Under the pieces are notes generated by a model. The model did no database searches and was not told the origin of the DNA. It worked only from the letters and a program-made list of their open reading frames with translations. Below, piece after piece: positions 15,816-24,280 of a DNA stretch of 28,144 bases. Source of the stretch: Rickettsia typhi (GTDB lineage Bacteria > Pseudomonadota > Alphaproteobacteria > Rickettsiales > Deianiraeaceae); contig CAMCTP010000004.1 in NCBI GenBank assembly GCA_945878495.1, positions 1-28,144 of the forward strand, in the 5' to 3' direction. Position 1 is the first letter of the stretch. Each line of letters opens with the position of its first letter. The position numbers and the translations under genes are program-made.

Positions 15816-16349
15816 TTATGCAGTAGATTTTATTGCATAAATTATTTTTGATGTCGAGGTATCATTATGTAAAATCATTGCTATTGCTACTTTTGCATTG
15901 ATAATATCGGCCATTTTCTTTTTATTTTGAAATTGTGTATCTGGTTCTGTAATTGCTATAATATTTGGATGGATTTTTTTAACCATTTCCAGATAATCAC
16001 TATATCCAGTTAATTTTGGTAGCAATACAATTTCGTCGATATTTATTATGTGGGATAAAATTTTTGCACGATCAGCTTGAATATTGATTGAGTTTCGAGA
16101 TTTTTTTAATTTTATTGTATCATCCGACTCTAGTGCAACGATTAAATAATTTCCCATTGCTCGAGATTTTTGTAAAAAGTCAATATGATGTTTATGAATT
16201 AGATCAAAACAGCCGCCGACCAAAACAATTTTATCGCCAATTGGTCGTTTAAATGCTTCAAGAGTGGATATTTTTGCTGGGATGTTTTGTTTTGCGCATG
16301 ATGAAAGAATTATTAAGGCTGAGATTAGGGTAAGAAATTTATTTTTCAT
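15816..16349 (-). CDS. Lipoprotein with a HldE/RfaE-like nucleotidyltransferase domain
   Basis: The 177-residue protein begins with a lipoprotein signal (MKNKFLTLISALIILSSC, lipobox LSSC, Cys18). Residues about 40-172 then read as a cytidylyl/adenylyltransferase domain of the HldE C-terminal type: VGGCFDLIHKHHIDFL, NYLIVALESDD, ADRAKILSHIINIDEIVLL and the terminal TSTSKII. The catalytic HxGH signature is H52-K-H-H55, so its Gly is replaced by His. Such enzymes are cytoplasmic and need ATP or CTP, so export to the periplasm is odd. Either the protein has a non-catalytic role, or the real start is internal (a TTG lies just before the GGCFD strand). The ATG overlaps the mrp stop by 11 bases, suggesting coupled translation at the end of the operon. 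Confidence 0.75.
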   Translation of the reverse strand: MKNKFLTLISALIILSSCAKQNIPAKISTLEAFKRPIGDKIVLVGGCFDLIHKHHIDFLQKSRAMGNYLIVALESDDTIKLKKSRNSINIQADRAKILSHIINIDEIVLLPKLTGYSDYLEMVKKIHPNIIAITEPDTQFQNKKKMADIINAKVAIAMILHNDTSTSKIIYAIKSTA

Positions 16350-17328
16350 TTTGCAAAAAAAGCAAATGATCTTCTATTGAAAAACTTTCAATATCTTGTT
16401 TATTTAAAAATGGTATTTCTGCTATGTTTTGAATGTCGTATTTTTTGGTTATTTTGCCAATATCGCCAGAGTTGAAAAGAGGTATCTTTTCTTGATTCGT
16501 GGTAATATGAGACATATTGTTTATTATTAAATCAACCGGATGGGAAAGCTTGCTGAACATTTCGATTGTTTTTGCTGTATTCGTAATCGACATTTCGTCA
16601 CCGGTTGTAACGGCAATGCAATAATTTACCGGAATTTGCTGTAAGATTGTTAAATGAACATCTCCTGTTCCGGGAGGAGTATCAATGATTAGGAAGTCTA
16701 AATCCCGCCAGCCAACGTCTCGAGTTAGCTGATTTATTGCTTTTGAAATCATTGGCCCTCGCCATATAATTGGTTGCGAGTCATCAATCATTAGCCCGAT
16801 CGATGCAATTTGAAAATTTTCATAAAGAATAGGTGTAATTTTCCCATCTTTAAAGCCGTGTTTTTCATTAATTTGAAAAAACAAAGGAATCGATGGTCCG
16901 TATATGTCAAGATCACATATTCCAATTCGATAGCCCATTTTTTGAAGATTTTTCGCTATTACAACACTCGATGTTGTTTTTCCGACACCACCTTTCCCTG
17001 ATACAACACAGATTATATTTTTTACGCCATTGACTTCGGTAAAAGATTTTGAAAAATCCGAGGTAATTTTTTGATCAATTTGTTTAGTTTTTGTCTCTAT
17101 TATGCAGATTAATTTTATCCCTAATTTTATTAATATTGCGGCTTCAATTTTATGCTTAATAACAGATAAATCATTGCCGGATATTCTATCGTTTAAATCA
17201 CCTTTAATTAATAAATAAAAAGTACCATTTTTCTCCAAAATACTAGTCACCAAAGCTGATTGAATAAGGTTTTCTCTTTGATAAGGAGTGGCGATATTTT
17301 TAAGAATTTCTATGATTTTTTCTTTCAT
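16339..17328 (-). CDS. mrp: Mrp/ApbC family iron-sulfur carrier P-loop ATPase
   Basis: This 329-residue ATPase is of the Mrp/NBP35 family, which carries or inserts Fe-S clusters in the cytoplasm. The N-terminal ~80 residues correspond to the MIP18/DUF59-like domain. The deviant Walker A GKGGVGKTT follows near residue 110, then CDLDIYGPSIP and the IIDTPPGTGDVHLT Walker B/switch region. The C-terminal CxxC that holds a bridging cluster in many homologues is absent: after NNMSH the chain continues ITTNQEKIPLF. Many alphaproteobacterial Mrp proteins also lack it. The start overlaps the preceding stop by one base (TAATG), so translation is coupled to the Alph_Pro_TM gene. Confidence 0.92.
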   Translation of the reverse strand: MKEKIIEILKNIATPYQRENLIQSALVTSILEKNGTFYLLIKGDLNDRISGNDLSVIKHKIEAAILIKLGIKLICIIETKTKQIDQKITSDFSKSFTEVNGVKNIICVVSGKGGVGKTTSSVVIAKNLQKMGYRIGICDLDIYGPSIPLFFQINEKHGFKDGKITPILYENFQIASIGLMIDDSQPIIWRGPMISKAINQLTRDVGWRDLDFLIIDTPPGTGDVHLTILQQIPVNYCIAVTTGDEMSITNTAKTIEMFSKLSHPVDLIINNMSHITTNQEKIPLFNSGDIGKITKKYDIQNIAEIPFLNKQDIESFSIEDHLLFLQNEK

Positions 17329-18020
17329 TAATTTTTACAAGAAATTTTGCTATATAAATCAAGGATTAAAGCGATAAATAGCCCGCACGCAATTGTTGTA
17401 GCGATGGAAATTATTATGTATTTTATTTTATTATGTTTTGAGAAATTTTTAATAAAACCGACATCCCCAGTGATTTTTATTTCAAATGTATTTTTGTACA
17501 AATGTGCAAGTTGTTTTGTTTGCTTATCAAACGAATATATTTCGACATTATATGTGCCTGCTTTTGCCATTTTTGGGATGTATATTTTCTCATTAAATAG
17601 TCCATTTTGCTTTGCATTGAATTGTTTTTGGTTTATGGTTAGCAATTCATTGTTGGATAAAAAATTATCAAGTGTATCATTTGATTGATATTTTAGATAT
17701 TTTTTATACCCATCGTTATCTGTTATAATGTGTAAAAATCCATAATATTCATTGGTAGTTTTTTCGTTTGAAACCTTTACCAGACCTATATTTGTTCTCT
17801 TTTTGGATTGTATATTATAGTTTGTATCATCAAGATATACAAGTATCGAATGATCATATTTCTCCTTGTCGAGAATGCCGTATATGCTAATATGTTTTTG
17901 GGAAAAAATATTTCCTATTTCTATAACATCTCTTGATAAATTAAAATCTTGAACTACGTCCCTTGCATTTGCGCTGATGGCAATTATACAAAATATAATT
18001 AATGACAAAATTCTCTTCAT
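17328..18020 (-). CDS. Alph_Pro_TM-type (TIGR02186) membrane protein
   Basis: This 230-residue protein has a signal peptide (MKRILSLIIFCIIAISANA), a periplasmic beta-rich domain and one C-terminal membrane helix (IIISIATTIACGLFIALIL), followed by a short basic tail. The layout and the early FNLSRDVIEIGNIF...ISIYG pattern match a family of putative transmembrane proteins from alphaproteobacteria. That family is usually encoded next to a TauE/SafE-type permease, as here (four bases away). Function is unknown; a periplasmic partner of the permease is the natural guess. It is translationally coupled to mrp downstream. Confidence 0.75.
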   Translation of the reverse strand: MKRILSLIIFCIIAISANARDVVQDFNLSRDVIEIGNIFSQKHISIYGILDKEKYDHSILVYLDDTNYNIQSKKRTNIGLVKVSNEKTTNEYYGFLHIITDNDGYKKYLKYQSNDTLDNFLSNNELLTINQKQFNAKQNGLFNEKIYIPKMAKAGTYNVEIYSFDKQTKQLAHLYKNTFEIKITGDVGFIKNFSKHNKIKYIIISIATTIACGLFIALILDLYSKISCKN

Positions 18021-18024
18021 TTTT

Positions 18025-19002
18025 CTATAAAATTGATATTATATATTGATTATTTCCTATAATTAATATTTTCACTGCAAACTGTATTGCTATTGAAACA
18101 AGGAGTGTCCCAAACAGTATTTTCAAAATATTTAATGGAAGAACTTTTGCCAATTGATTACCAAACCTTACTCCTATTGCGGCAAAAATACAAACTGAAA
18201 TCGCAAGAACCGGATCGATATAATCTGTTGCGATAAATTGTTTTATACATGCGGGCATGGTGGTAATAAAGGCAACGAAGGCAGATGTAATAGCTGCGAC
18301 TTGTATGTTTTGTCTAAATATATACATGATCACAGGCATGGTTATAAAACCACCACCAACACCAAGAATTCCGGATACTATTCCTATTGAAAAACCGGCA
18401 ATAGCTATTTTAATGCCGTTTAAAAACTTTTCTTGTTTTCTTTTTTTATGATGTTTTGAAACAATTGGCTCAACGCCAAATTGAGACATAAAATTTTCAA
18501 AATTAAGTGCGTTTAATTCAAATGCTTTATCAGGTTTGTATTCAGCTTTTTTGGCTACTTTTTCTGATTTATATAATCCATATTTTTTGATAGATTTTAC
18601 TGCGTCTTTTATTGTTATAAATGCGATGTATCCGATAAATAATGTGTAAAGAAAATATATTATTGTGTAGAAATATTCTGTTTTACTCAATATGATGAAG
18701 ATTTTCGTACCAAGCAATGATCCAAAAATACTAAAAACTCCAAGCTTCAATCCAATATTAAACTTTACATTACCGCTTGAGATATTTCGTATTACATTTA
18801 CCGATGAAATCGCCAAGATTTGCAGCAGGGATGTAGCAATCGCTATCGGAGTTGGAATGCCGGATAGTATCATTATCGGAACTGCGATAATTCCTCCGCC
18901 AATTCCGTACAATCCTGATAAAAGACCTGATGCCAGGCCTATAAAAACCAGTACTAATAAATTAATTGAAGTTTGTGCTATTGGTAGATATATATCGAGC
19001 AT
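18025..19002 (-). CDS. TSUP (TauE/SafE) family permease
   Basis: This inner-membrane protein of 325 residues shows the internal duplication of the TSUP family. GLASGLLSGLYGIGGGIIAVP appears in the first half and SIGIVSGILGVGGGFITMPV in the second, each beginning a bundle of four hydrophobic segments. A charged cytoplasmic linker (about residues 120-190, with KKHGLYK-like and HHKKRKQEK stretches) separates them. Family members export sulfite, sulfoacetate or related organosulfur anions; the substrate here cannot be read. It heads the operon with the Alph_Pro_TM protein, mrp and the nucleotidyltransferase lipoprotein, and is divergent from mtaB. Confidence 0.9.
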   Translation of the reverse strand: MLDIYLPIAQTSINLLVLVFIGLASGLLSGLYGIGGGIIAVPIMILSGIPTPIAIATSLLQILAISSVNVIRNISSGNVKFNIGLKLGVFSIFGSLLGTKIFIILSKTEYFYTIIYFLYTLFIGYIAFITIKDAVKSIKKYGLYKSEKVAKKAEYKPDKAFELNALNFENFMSQFGVEPIVSKHHKKRKQEKFLNGIKIAIAGFSIGIVSGILGVGGGFITMPVIMYIFRQNIQVAAITSAFVAFITTMPACIKQFIATDYIDPVLAISVCIFAAIGVRFGNQLAKVLPLNILKILFGTLLVSIAIQFAVKILIIGNNQYIISIL

Positions 19003-19061
19003 AAAATTTCTTGAATAATAATATTTTAATTATAATAAGTAGGTTAATCGTTGCAAAAAAA

Positions 19062-20369
19062 ATGTCAAGAAATAAAAAAAGCTCAGTTGTTAATCTAGGA
19101 TGCAGGCTAAATGGGTACGAAAGTAGCGTGATAGATGGAATTTTACAACAAGAAGGCATTGAGGATACAATCGTGATAAACTCATGTGCGGTCACAAAAG
19201 AGGCCGAAAGAAAATCTCGCCAAGAAGTTAGAAGGCTAAAGAAGTTATTTCCTGAGAAAAAAATCGTGGTGACGGGCTGTGCGGCTCAGATAAATCCGGA
19301 GCAATTTTCAAAAATGCAGGAAGTTGACAAGGTTATCGGTAATTCCTTTAAGACTGACGTAAGTGTTTATCGAGGATTAAAAACCGAAGTTAAATCTTTA
19401 GATTATCAAATTGCAAATGAGGAAAAAATTTTGGTGAACGATATAATGTCTATTACCGAAACAGCATCGCATATTTTTACCGACAGACAGGATAGATCTA
19501 GGGCTTTTTTGCAAATTCAAAACGGCTGTAATCACAGATGTACATTTTGCATTATTCCATACGGAAGAGGAAATTCTCGATCTGTTCCTGTTGCACAGAT
19601 TATAGATAGTGTAAATTACCTAATAGAAAAAGACGGATATAATGAGGTAGTTTTAACCGGCGTTGATATTACTGACTATGGTTCAAACTTACCAGCTTCG
19701 CCGAAACTTGGCGCATTGTGTAAAAGAATTTTGGCAAATACTAGTTTAAAGCGTTTGAGACTTTCTTCAATTGATGTTGCAGAAGTTGATGATGATATTT
19801 TGGATTTATTGGCGAATGAGCCGAGGTTTATGCCATATTTTCACATTAGCCTGCAATCAGGAAATGACATGATTTTAAAAAGAATGAAGCGTCGACATTT
19901 GCGAGATGATGTATTTAAATTTCTCGAAAAAGCAAGAAATTTGCGACCTGATATCGGTTTTGGAGCTGATATAATTTGCGGATTTCCAACAGAAACAGAT
20001 GAAATGTTCGAGGATACAAAAAATTTAGTTCGTGAAACAGGAATACCTTATTTACATGCTTTTACCTATTCTCCAAGAGATGGAACGCCGGCAGCAAGAA
20101 TGCCGCAGGTTGATCAAAAAGCGGCAAAAAATCGTACAAACGAACTGATAGCAATCGCTGATGATAATTTGCAAAAATTCCTCGTGACCATGATCAACAG
20201 AGAGTTTGATGTTATAATTGAAGAAAAAGGTGTTGCAAGATGTGAAAACTTCGCCAAGGTTGAAATTGCGAATTATGATAAAATAAAAGAGAAAATCCAA
20301 GTAGGATCAATAGCAAGATGTAAAATTTTATCGGTTGGTAAAGGGGTGTTGATTGGAGAGGTTTGTTAA
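19062..20369 (+). CDS. mtaB: tRNA t6A37 methylthiotransferase MtaB
   Basis: This radical-SAM methylthiotransferase converts t6A37 to ms2t6A in tRNAs reading ANN codons. The N-terminal UPF0004 domain has the three cluster cysteines (C14 in LGCRLNGYE, C42 in NSCAVT, C73 in TGCAAQ). The radical-SAM triad is C156, C160 and C163 (NGCNHRCTFCIIPYGRG). HISLQSGND and the GFPTETDE segment follow, and a TRAM domain closes the protein. LGCRLNGYE and NSCAVT point to MtaB rather than MiaB. The start is the ATG at 19062; the in-frame TTG at 19011 lies in the divergent promoter region of the TSUP gene. Length 435 is typical. Confidence 0.93.
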   Translation: MSRNKKSSVVNLGCRLNGYESSVIDGILQQEGIEDTIVINSCAVTKEAERKSRQEVRRLKKLFPEKKIVVTGCAAQINPEQFSKMQEVDKVIGNSFKTDVSVYRGLKTEVKSLDYQIANEEKILVNDIMSITETASHIFTDRQDRSRAFLQIQNGCNHRCTFCIIPYGRGNSRSVPVAQIIDSVNYLIEKDGYNEVVLTGVDITDYGSNLPASPKLGALCKRILANTSLKRLRLSSIDVAEVDDDILDLLANEPRFMPYFHISLQSGNDMILKRMKRRHLRDDVFKFLEKARNLRPDIGFGADIICGFPTETDEMFEDTKNLVRETGIPYLHAFTYSPRDGTPAARMPQVDQKAAKNRTNELIAIADDNLQKFLVTMINREFDVIIEEKGVARCENFAKVEIANYDKIKEKIQVGSIARCKILSVGKGVLIGEVC

Positions 20370-20373
20370 AAAT

Positions 20374-21213
20374 ATGAGCGGTGAGAGTAAAATTGCAAGT
20401 GATAATGCTTCGCATAATCTTTCGGGTAATTTATCTGGTAATAAAATCGGTAGCGATAATTCGGTGGTAAGAATTGAGAAACCAGCGCTATTTCGTTTTG
20501 GAGACAAGATTTACAATCAAATAACCAACGGTCTTTCAAAAGATGAGGCAACAAAGTTATTCAATGATTTATTGAATCCAAAAATACAAGAATTGCTAGA
20601 CCGGCTTGAAAAATTAGAAGGTAATATGAATAAATTAAACAAACCAATACGAGATTCTGTGAATGCACTATATGCTTCTTCTGAAGAGGATTATGAGGAA
20701 AAAACTAAATTATTGCAAAATATTTTAATTAAAAAACTAGAAAATTTAGATGATAATAGAGCTCATTATTTAACATTACAAGGTATCGAGGCAATTAAAA
20801 ATATTTCAAGTGATGAAATGAAATTACTTGCAATAATGGTAAGATTTTTCTGGTATACTCCGATTAAGGACTATCCAACGCATGAAATCGAGGATTATGT
20901 CAATAATTTTATTAAAAAAGTACAGCTAGATGAATTTATGGATAAGATATTTAGTGGCAAATATTCTAAATTTTGTTTACATTCGCTTCATTCAAATGAA
21001 TTGATAATTAAAAAAGAAATAAACAGCATGACGGCCGGCAGCCCAGAATGTATGACTGCATTGAAAAAATGGTTTTTTTGTGCGACCGAGAATGAGTTGA
21101 GAGAGAAAATAAACAAAGACTTTATTTTATTGGTACAAGGCACTCAAGAGTTAACGGAATTGGGAATATTTTGTGGCACCCAGATATTATTAGGCATGGG
21201 TGAGGTAGTTTAA
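20374..21213 (+). CDS. Orphan helical protein, accessory candidate
   Basis: From the ATG at 20374 the gene encodes 279 residues. GGAGAGG lies about 14 bases upstream, inside the end of mtaB. The first 30 residues are Ser/Asn/Gly-rich with LSGNLSGN repeats, followed by a helical body with a coiled-coil-like stretch (LLDRLEKLEGNMNKL). A middle region around SSDEMKLLAIMVRFFWY faintly recalls helical proteins linked to abortive infection, but I would not assign that family. There is no signal peptide or clear membrane segment. It follows mtaB by four bases and sits directly beside the thrS tail duplication, so it may be cargo of whatever integrated there. Confidence 0.6.
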   Translation: MSGESKIASDNASHNLSGNLSGNKIGSDNSVVRIEKPALFRFGDKIYNQITNGLSKDEATKLFNDLLNPKIQELLDRLEKLEGNMNKLNKPIRDSVNALYASSEEDYEEKTKLLQNILIKKLENLDDNRAHYLTLQGIEAIKNISSDEMKLLAIMVRFFWYTPIKDYPTHEIEDYVNNFIKKVQLDEFMDKIFSGKYSKFCLHSLHSNELIIKKEINSMTAGSPECMTALKKWFFCATENELREKINKDFILLVQGTQELTELGIFCGTQILLGMGEVV

Positions 21214-21221
21214 TATCCCTT

Positions 21222-21332
21222 CTAACACCCCTTCACAAACCCAACCAACTCATCAATTGAATAAAGTTTATTCTCATTGGTTTTTGGATCTCTGATTGTT
21301 ATTGAATTGGTTTCAGCCTCTTTATTTCCAAT
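21222..21332 (-). repeat. Direct repeat of the thrS 3' end, distal copy
   Basis: This 111-base segment encodes the same 36 C-terminal ThrS residues as 21613-21726, less one serine codon. Nine base differences fall in eight codons and all are synonymous. The flanks do not match. Confidence 0.9.
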
Positions 21333-21596
21333 AATCATATCAAGATTATAATGTTTTGTTGGATATTTTTGACCAGTTATACCCATAACCAAAAATTCTT
21401 TGGTTGTGATGCTTTCTTGCAATTCTTCTCTTTCAAAAATTTGTTTTATATGATATTCTACATTTTGCGTCGTACAATCAAATATTTCTGATATTTGTTT
21501 AACCGTAGCCCACATTGTTTCAAAATCAGACGATTTCAAATCAACTCTTGTTCCATTTTTACCTTGATAAATTATTATATTCATTTCATTATTCAT
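21222..21596 (-). pseudogene. RhuM-type N-terminus fused to a duplicated thrS tail
   Basis: The 124-residue frame is chimeric. Residues 1-88 read as the start of a RhuM-family protein (IIIYQGKNGTRVDL, ATVKQISEIFDCTTQNVEYHIKQIF, ITGQKYPTKHYNLDMI), normally over 250 residues and found in mobile or pathogenicity regions. From residue 89 the frame continues straight into the last 36 residues of ThrS (GNKEAETNSITIRDPK...VKGC). The RhuM body is therefore lost and the open frame is an accident of the junction, within a short shared ATTATTGGA-like sequence. It may still be translated, but I regard it as a remnant. It lies 16 bases beyond the thrS stop. Confidence 0.75.
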
Positions 21597-21612
21597 GATT
21601 TGAGAAAAAACA

Positions 21613-21726
21613 CTAACAACTCCCCTTCACAAACCCAACCAACTCGTCAATTGAATACAATTTATTCTCATTAGTTTTTGGGTCTCTGATTGTAATTGAA
21701 TTAGTTTCGGCTTCTTTATTTCCAAT
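21613..21726 (-). repeat. Direct repeat of the thrS 3' end, in-gene copy
   Basis: This is the last 114 bases of thrS, repeated in the same orientation at 21222-21332. The pair brackets a RhuM fragment, as expected for attachment-site duplications left by an element that integrates in the 3' end of a gene. Confidence 0.9.
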
Positions 21727-23829
21727 TATTCCTATCAGGGGTATGTTTTTTAGTGTTTGATTCCGTATTTTAGCATTGAGTGTTGCGGATGAATCGTCTA
21801 AAACAGCTCTAATTCCATTGGCTTTTAAAATATTGACAATTTCCAGAGCTTTGGCATCTAGCTGGTTTGTAATTGTGCAAACCGCTATTTGAACTGGAGC
21901 TAGCCATATTGGAAATTTCCCAACATAGTTTTCAATCAATATTCCGATAAATCGCTCCAAGCTTCCAAGAATCGCCCTGTGCAGCATGACCGGCGTTTCT
22001 TTTTCACCATTTTGATTGATAAATTTTGCACCAAGACGATCAGGTAGAACGAAATCTAATTGCAGGGTTCCACACTGCCACATTCTACCGATTGCATCTT
22101 TTAGCTGAAATTCTAGTTTTGGTCCATAAAATGCACCTTCTCCTTCCTGCATTTCATATTCATAACCGCAGGCATTTAAAGCTTCGGCGAGCATTGACTC
22201 TGCCTTATCCCATGTTTCATCGTTTCCAGCACGCTTTTCCGGTCTTGTTGATAGTTTGATTTTTACATCGGTAAATTCAAATTTTTTATATATCTTGAAT
22301 AACAAATTGCAGAATTTTTCAGTTTCAGATTTAATTTGATCGATTGTGCAAAAAATATGAGCATCATCCTGAGTAAAAGATCTAACACGCATTATTCCGT
22401 GAAGAGAACCGGATGGTTCATTTCTATGGCAACAACCAAATTCCGCCATACGAAGAGGAAGATCACGATAGCTTTTTATTCCTTGATTAAAAATCTGAAT
22501 ATGTGCTGGACAGTTCATCGGTTTAATTGCGAAAACTTTATCATCAGTCTCGGAAGTGAAAATATTTTCTCTAAAATTCTCCCAGTGTCCAGATTTCTCC
22601 CACAAGATTTTATCGATTAATTGAGGAGTTTTTACTTCGACATAATCATTTTCGGCAAGTTGCTGGCGAACATAATTTTCAATAATTCTGTAAAGCGTCC
22701 AGCCATTATTGTGCCAAAAGACAGATCCAGCAGCTTCTTCTTGGATATGAAATAGTTCAAGATGGGTGCCAATTTTTCTGTGATCTCGTTTTTCAGCCTC
22801 TTCTATCATTTTTAAATATTCCTCAAGTGCAGCCTTGGAATGCCATGCGGTTCCGTATATTCTTTGAAGCATTTTATTTTTGCTATCACCTCTCCAGTAT
22901 GCCCCTGATACCTTCATTAATTTGAAATATTTAATCATGCCAGTGCTCGGTGCGTGTGGCCCTCGGCAAAGGTCTTTAAAGTCGCCTTGTTGGTAGAGGG
23001 AAACGGTTTCTTTGTCTAGATCATTTCGATTAATTTCGAAAAATGAATCTTCTATGTCCTCTATGACATTATTTATTTCACTAAATTCATGGAAAGCTGC
23101 ATTAGCAAATTCCGCCATTATTTTTTCTTTCTTTGTGTCCACTGAATCATAATCTATGCCTATGTCATTGGTCGATATAGTGTCGTTAGCAATCTTGCAT
23201 GAAATAATCGATATAGTTTTCTTGGCAACGTTATATTTGTATGAAATAGATCCGACTAGATTACTTTTTTCCATGATAATGGCTTTATTATTCTCTGAGT
23301 TAAACTCAAAAGTTATTTTCTCCCTATTAAACAAATCCTCAATAATCTCGGCTTTGTAATGTTCGCCAATTGATTTGAAATATTTTACTGCATTGTATCG
23401 ATTGGCAATTTCTCTTCTCACGAGAATATTTCGTTTGGAAATATCAAGCATTTTTTGCTCTATCATTTCAAGGTCTTTTTCGGATATTTTTTCTTCGCAA
23501 TCAATATCATAGTAGAATCCATTCTCAATAACTGGGCCAATGGTAATTTGGCATTGATCGCCGTAAATTTCTTTTAAAGCTTGCGCAAGAATATGAGCTG
23601 TATCGTGTCTTAAGATTTCCAAACAATCTGAATCTCCACTATCACTAGTAATAAATTTGATATTGCAATCTTTATCGATTTGTGAATATATGTCAACCAA
23701 TTCATCATTAATCTTCATGGCAATTGTTTTTTTTGCTAAGGATGTTGAAATTTTTTCAACAATTTCAGATCCCGTAATTTCTTCACTGTATTCCCTAATG
23801 CTTGCATCAGGAAAGGTAATTTTAATCAT
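21613..23829 (-). CDS. thrS: Threonine--tRNA ligase with a large insertion
   Basis: Class II threonyl-tRNA synthetase. The TGS domain (1-60) is followed by the editing domain with H75 and H79 (HDTAHILAQ) and C288/H292 (DLCRGPH). The catalytic core has the zinc cysteine in MNCPAHIQIF, motif 2 around CHRNEPSGSLHG-x-x-R and GAFYGPKLEF, then the anticodon-binding domain. The protein is 738 residues, about 100 more than usual. The surplus is one block at about 167-274, between EIIEDL and ETVSLYQQGDF, inside the editing domain and just before DLCRGPH. The insertion keeps frame and resembles its host in base composition. The last 38 codons are duplicated downstream (21222-21332). Divergent from the XRE gene. 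Confidence 0.96.
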   Translation of the reverse strand: MIKITFPDASIREYSEEITGSEIVEKISTSLAKKTIAMKINDELVDIYSQIDKDCNIKFITSDSGDSDCLEILRHDTAHILAQALKEIYGDQCQITIGPVIENGFYYDIDCEEKISEKDLEMIEQKMLDISKRNILVRREIANRYNAVKYFKSIGEHYKAEIIEDLFNREKITFEFNSENNKAIIMEKSNLVGSISYKYNVAKKTISIISCKIANDTISTNDIGIDYDSVDTKKEKIMAEFANAAFHEFSEINNVIEDIEDSFFEINRNDLDKETVSLYQQGDFKDLCRGPHAPSTGMIKYFKLMKVSGAYWRGDSKNKMLQRIYGTAWHSKAALEEYLKMIEEAEKRDHRKIGTHLELFHIQEEAAGSVFWHNNGWTLYRIIENYVRQQLAENDYVEVKTPQLIDKILWEKSGHWENFRENIFTSETDDKVFAIKPMNCPAHIQIFNQGIKSYRDLPLRMAEFGCCHRNEPSGSLHGIMRVRSFTQDDAHIFCTIDQIKSETEKFCNLLFKIYKKFEFTDVKIKLSTRPEKRAGNDETWDKAESMLAEALNACGYEYEMQEGEGAFYGPKLEFQLKDAIGRMWQCGTLQLDFVLPDRLGAKFINQNGEKETPVMLHRAILGSLERFIGILIENYVGKFPIWLAPVQIAVCTITNQLDAKALEIVNILKANGIRAVLDDSSATLNAKIRNQTLKNIPLIGIIGNKEAETNSITIRDPKTNENKLYSIDELVGFVKGSC

Positions 23830-23938
23830 AATTTCTTATTTTATATTAACGGATTTTAGTTTTATTAATTTTATTTTACAATAGATATTGCAAAATATTT
23901 TTTTAATTATAGTGAATTCAGTATAACTGTCTGAAAAA

Positions 23939-24280
23939 ATGAACAAAAATAATTTAAATCTATCCATTGTTCAGGATGACTCACTGTTCTATAAAAAACT
24001 AGGCTCTAACATAGCACATTTTAGAAAAAAATTTGGCTTTACGCAATTAGATATTGGAAGAAGAATTGGAGTTTCTCATCAGCAAATACAAAAATACGAA
24101 GCAGGAAAGGGCTCAATATATATACATACAGTAAATATATTAGCTCATTTATTTAAAATAAGCATGGATGAGCTCGTCAACTACGACTCCGAAAAAACAG
24201 AATCTCAGGATAATGGAATCTCAAAAATTACAATTAACGCATCAAGATTCGCAAGAGATGGAGAATCGGGAGAAAGTTAA
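23939..24280 (+). CDS. XRE-family helix-turn-helix regulator
   Basis: This 113-residue DNA-binding protein has one Cro/C1-type HTH at about residues 19-78: LGSNIAHFRKKFGFTQLDIG, then the recognition helix VSHQQIQKYEAGKGSI, then the fourth and fifth helices to LFKISMDELV. The remaining 30 residues are polar with no clear domain. Similar small XRE regulators are common in alphaproteobacteria. Targets are unknown. It is divergent from thrS across 109 AT-rich bases, and its stop overlaps that of rpe by four bases. Confidence 0.88.
   Translation: MNKNNLNLSIVQDDSLFYKKLGSNIAHFRKKFGFTQLDIGRRIGVSHQQIQKYEAGKGSIYIHTVNILAHLFKISMDELVNYDSEKTESQDNGISKITINASRFARDGESGES

Noticed and set aside
16339..17328. 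Loss of the CxxC in Mrp as evidence of a non-functional protein
   Set aside because: Many alphaproteobacterial Mrp proteins lack this pair while keeping the ATPase motifs, as here.
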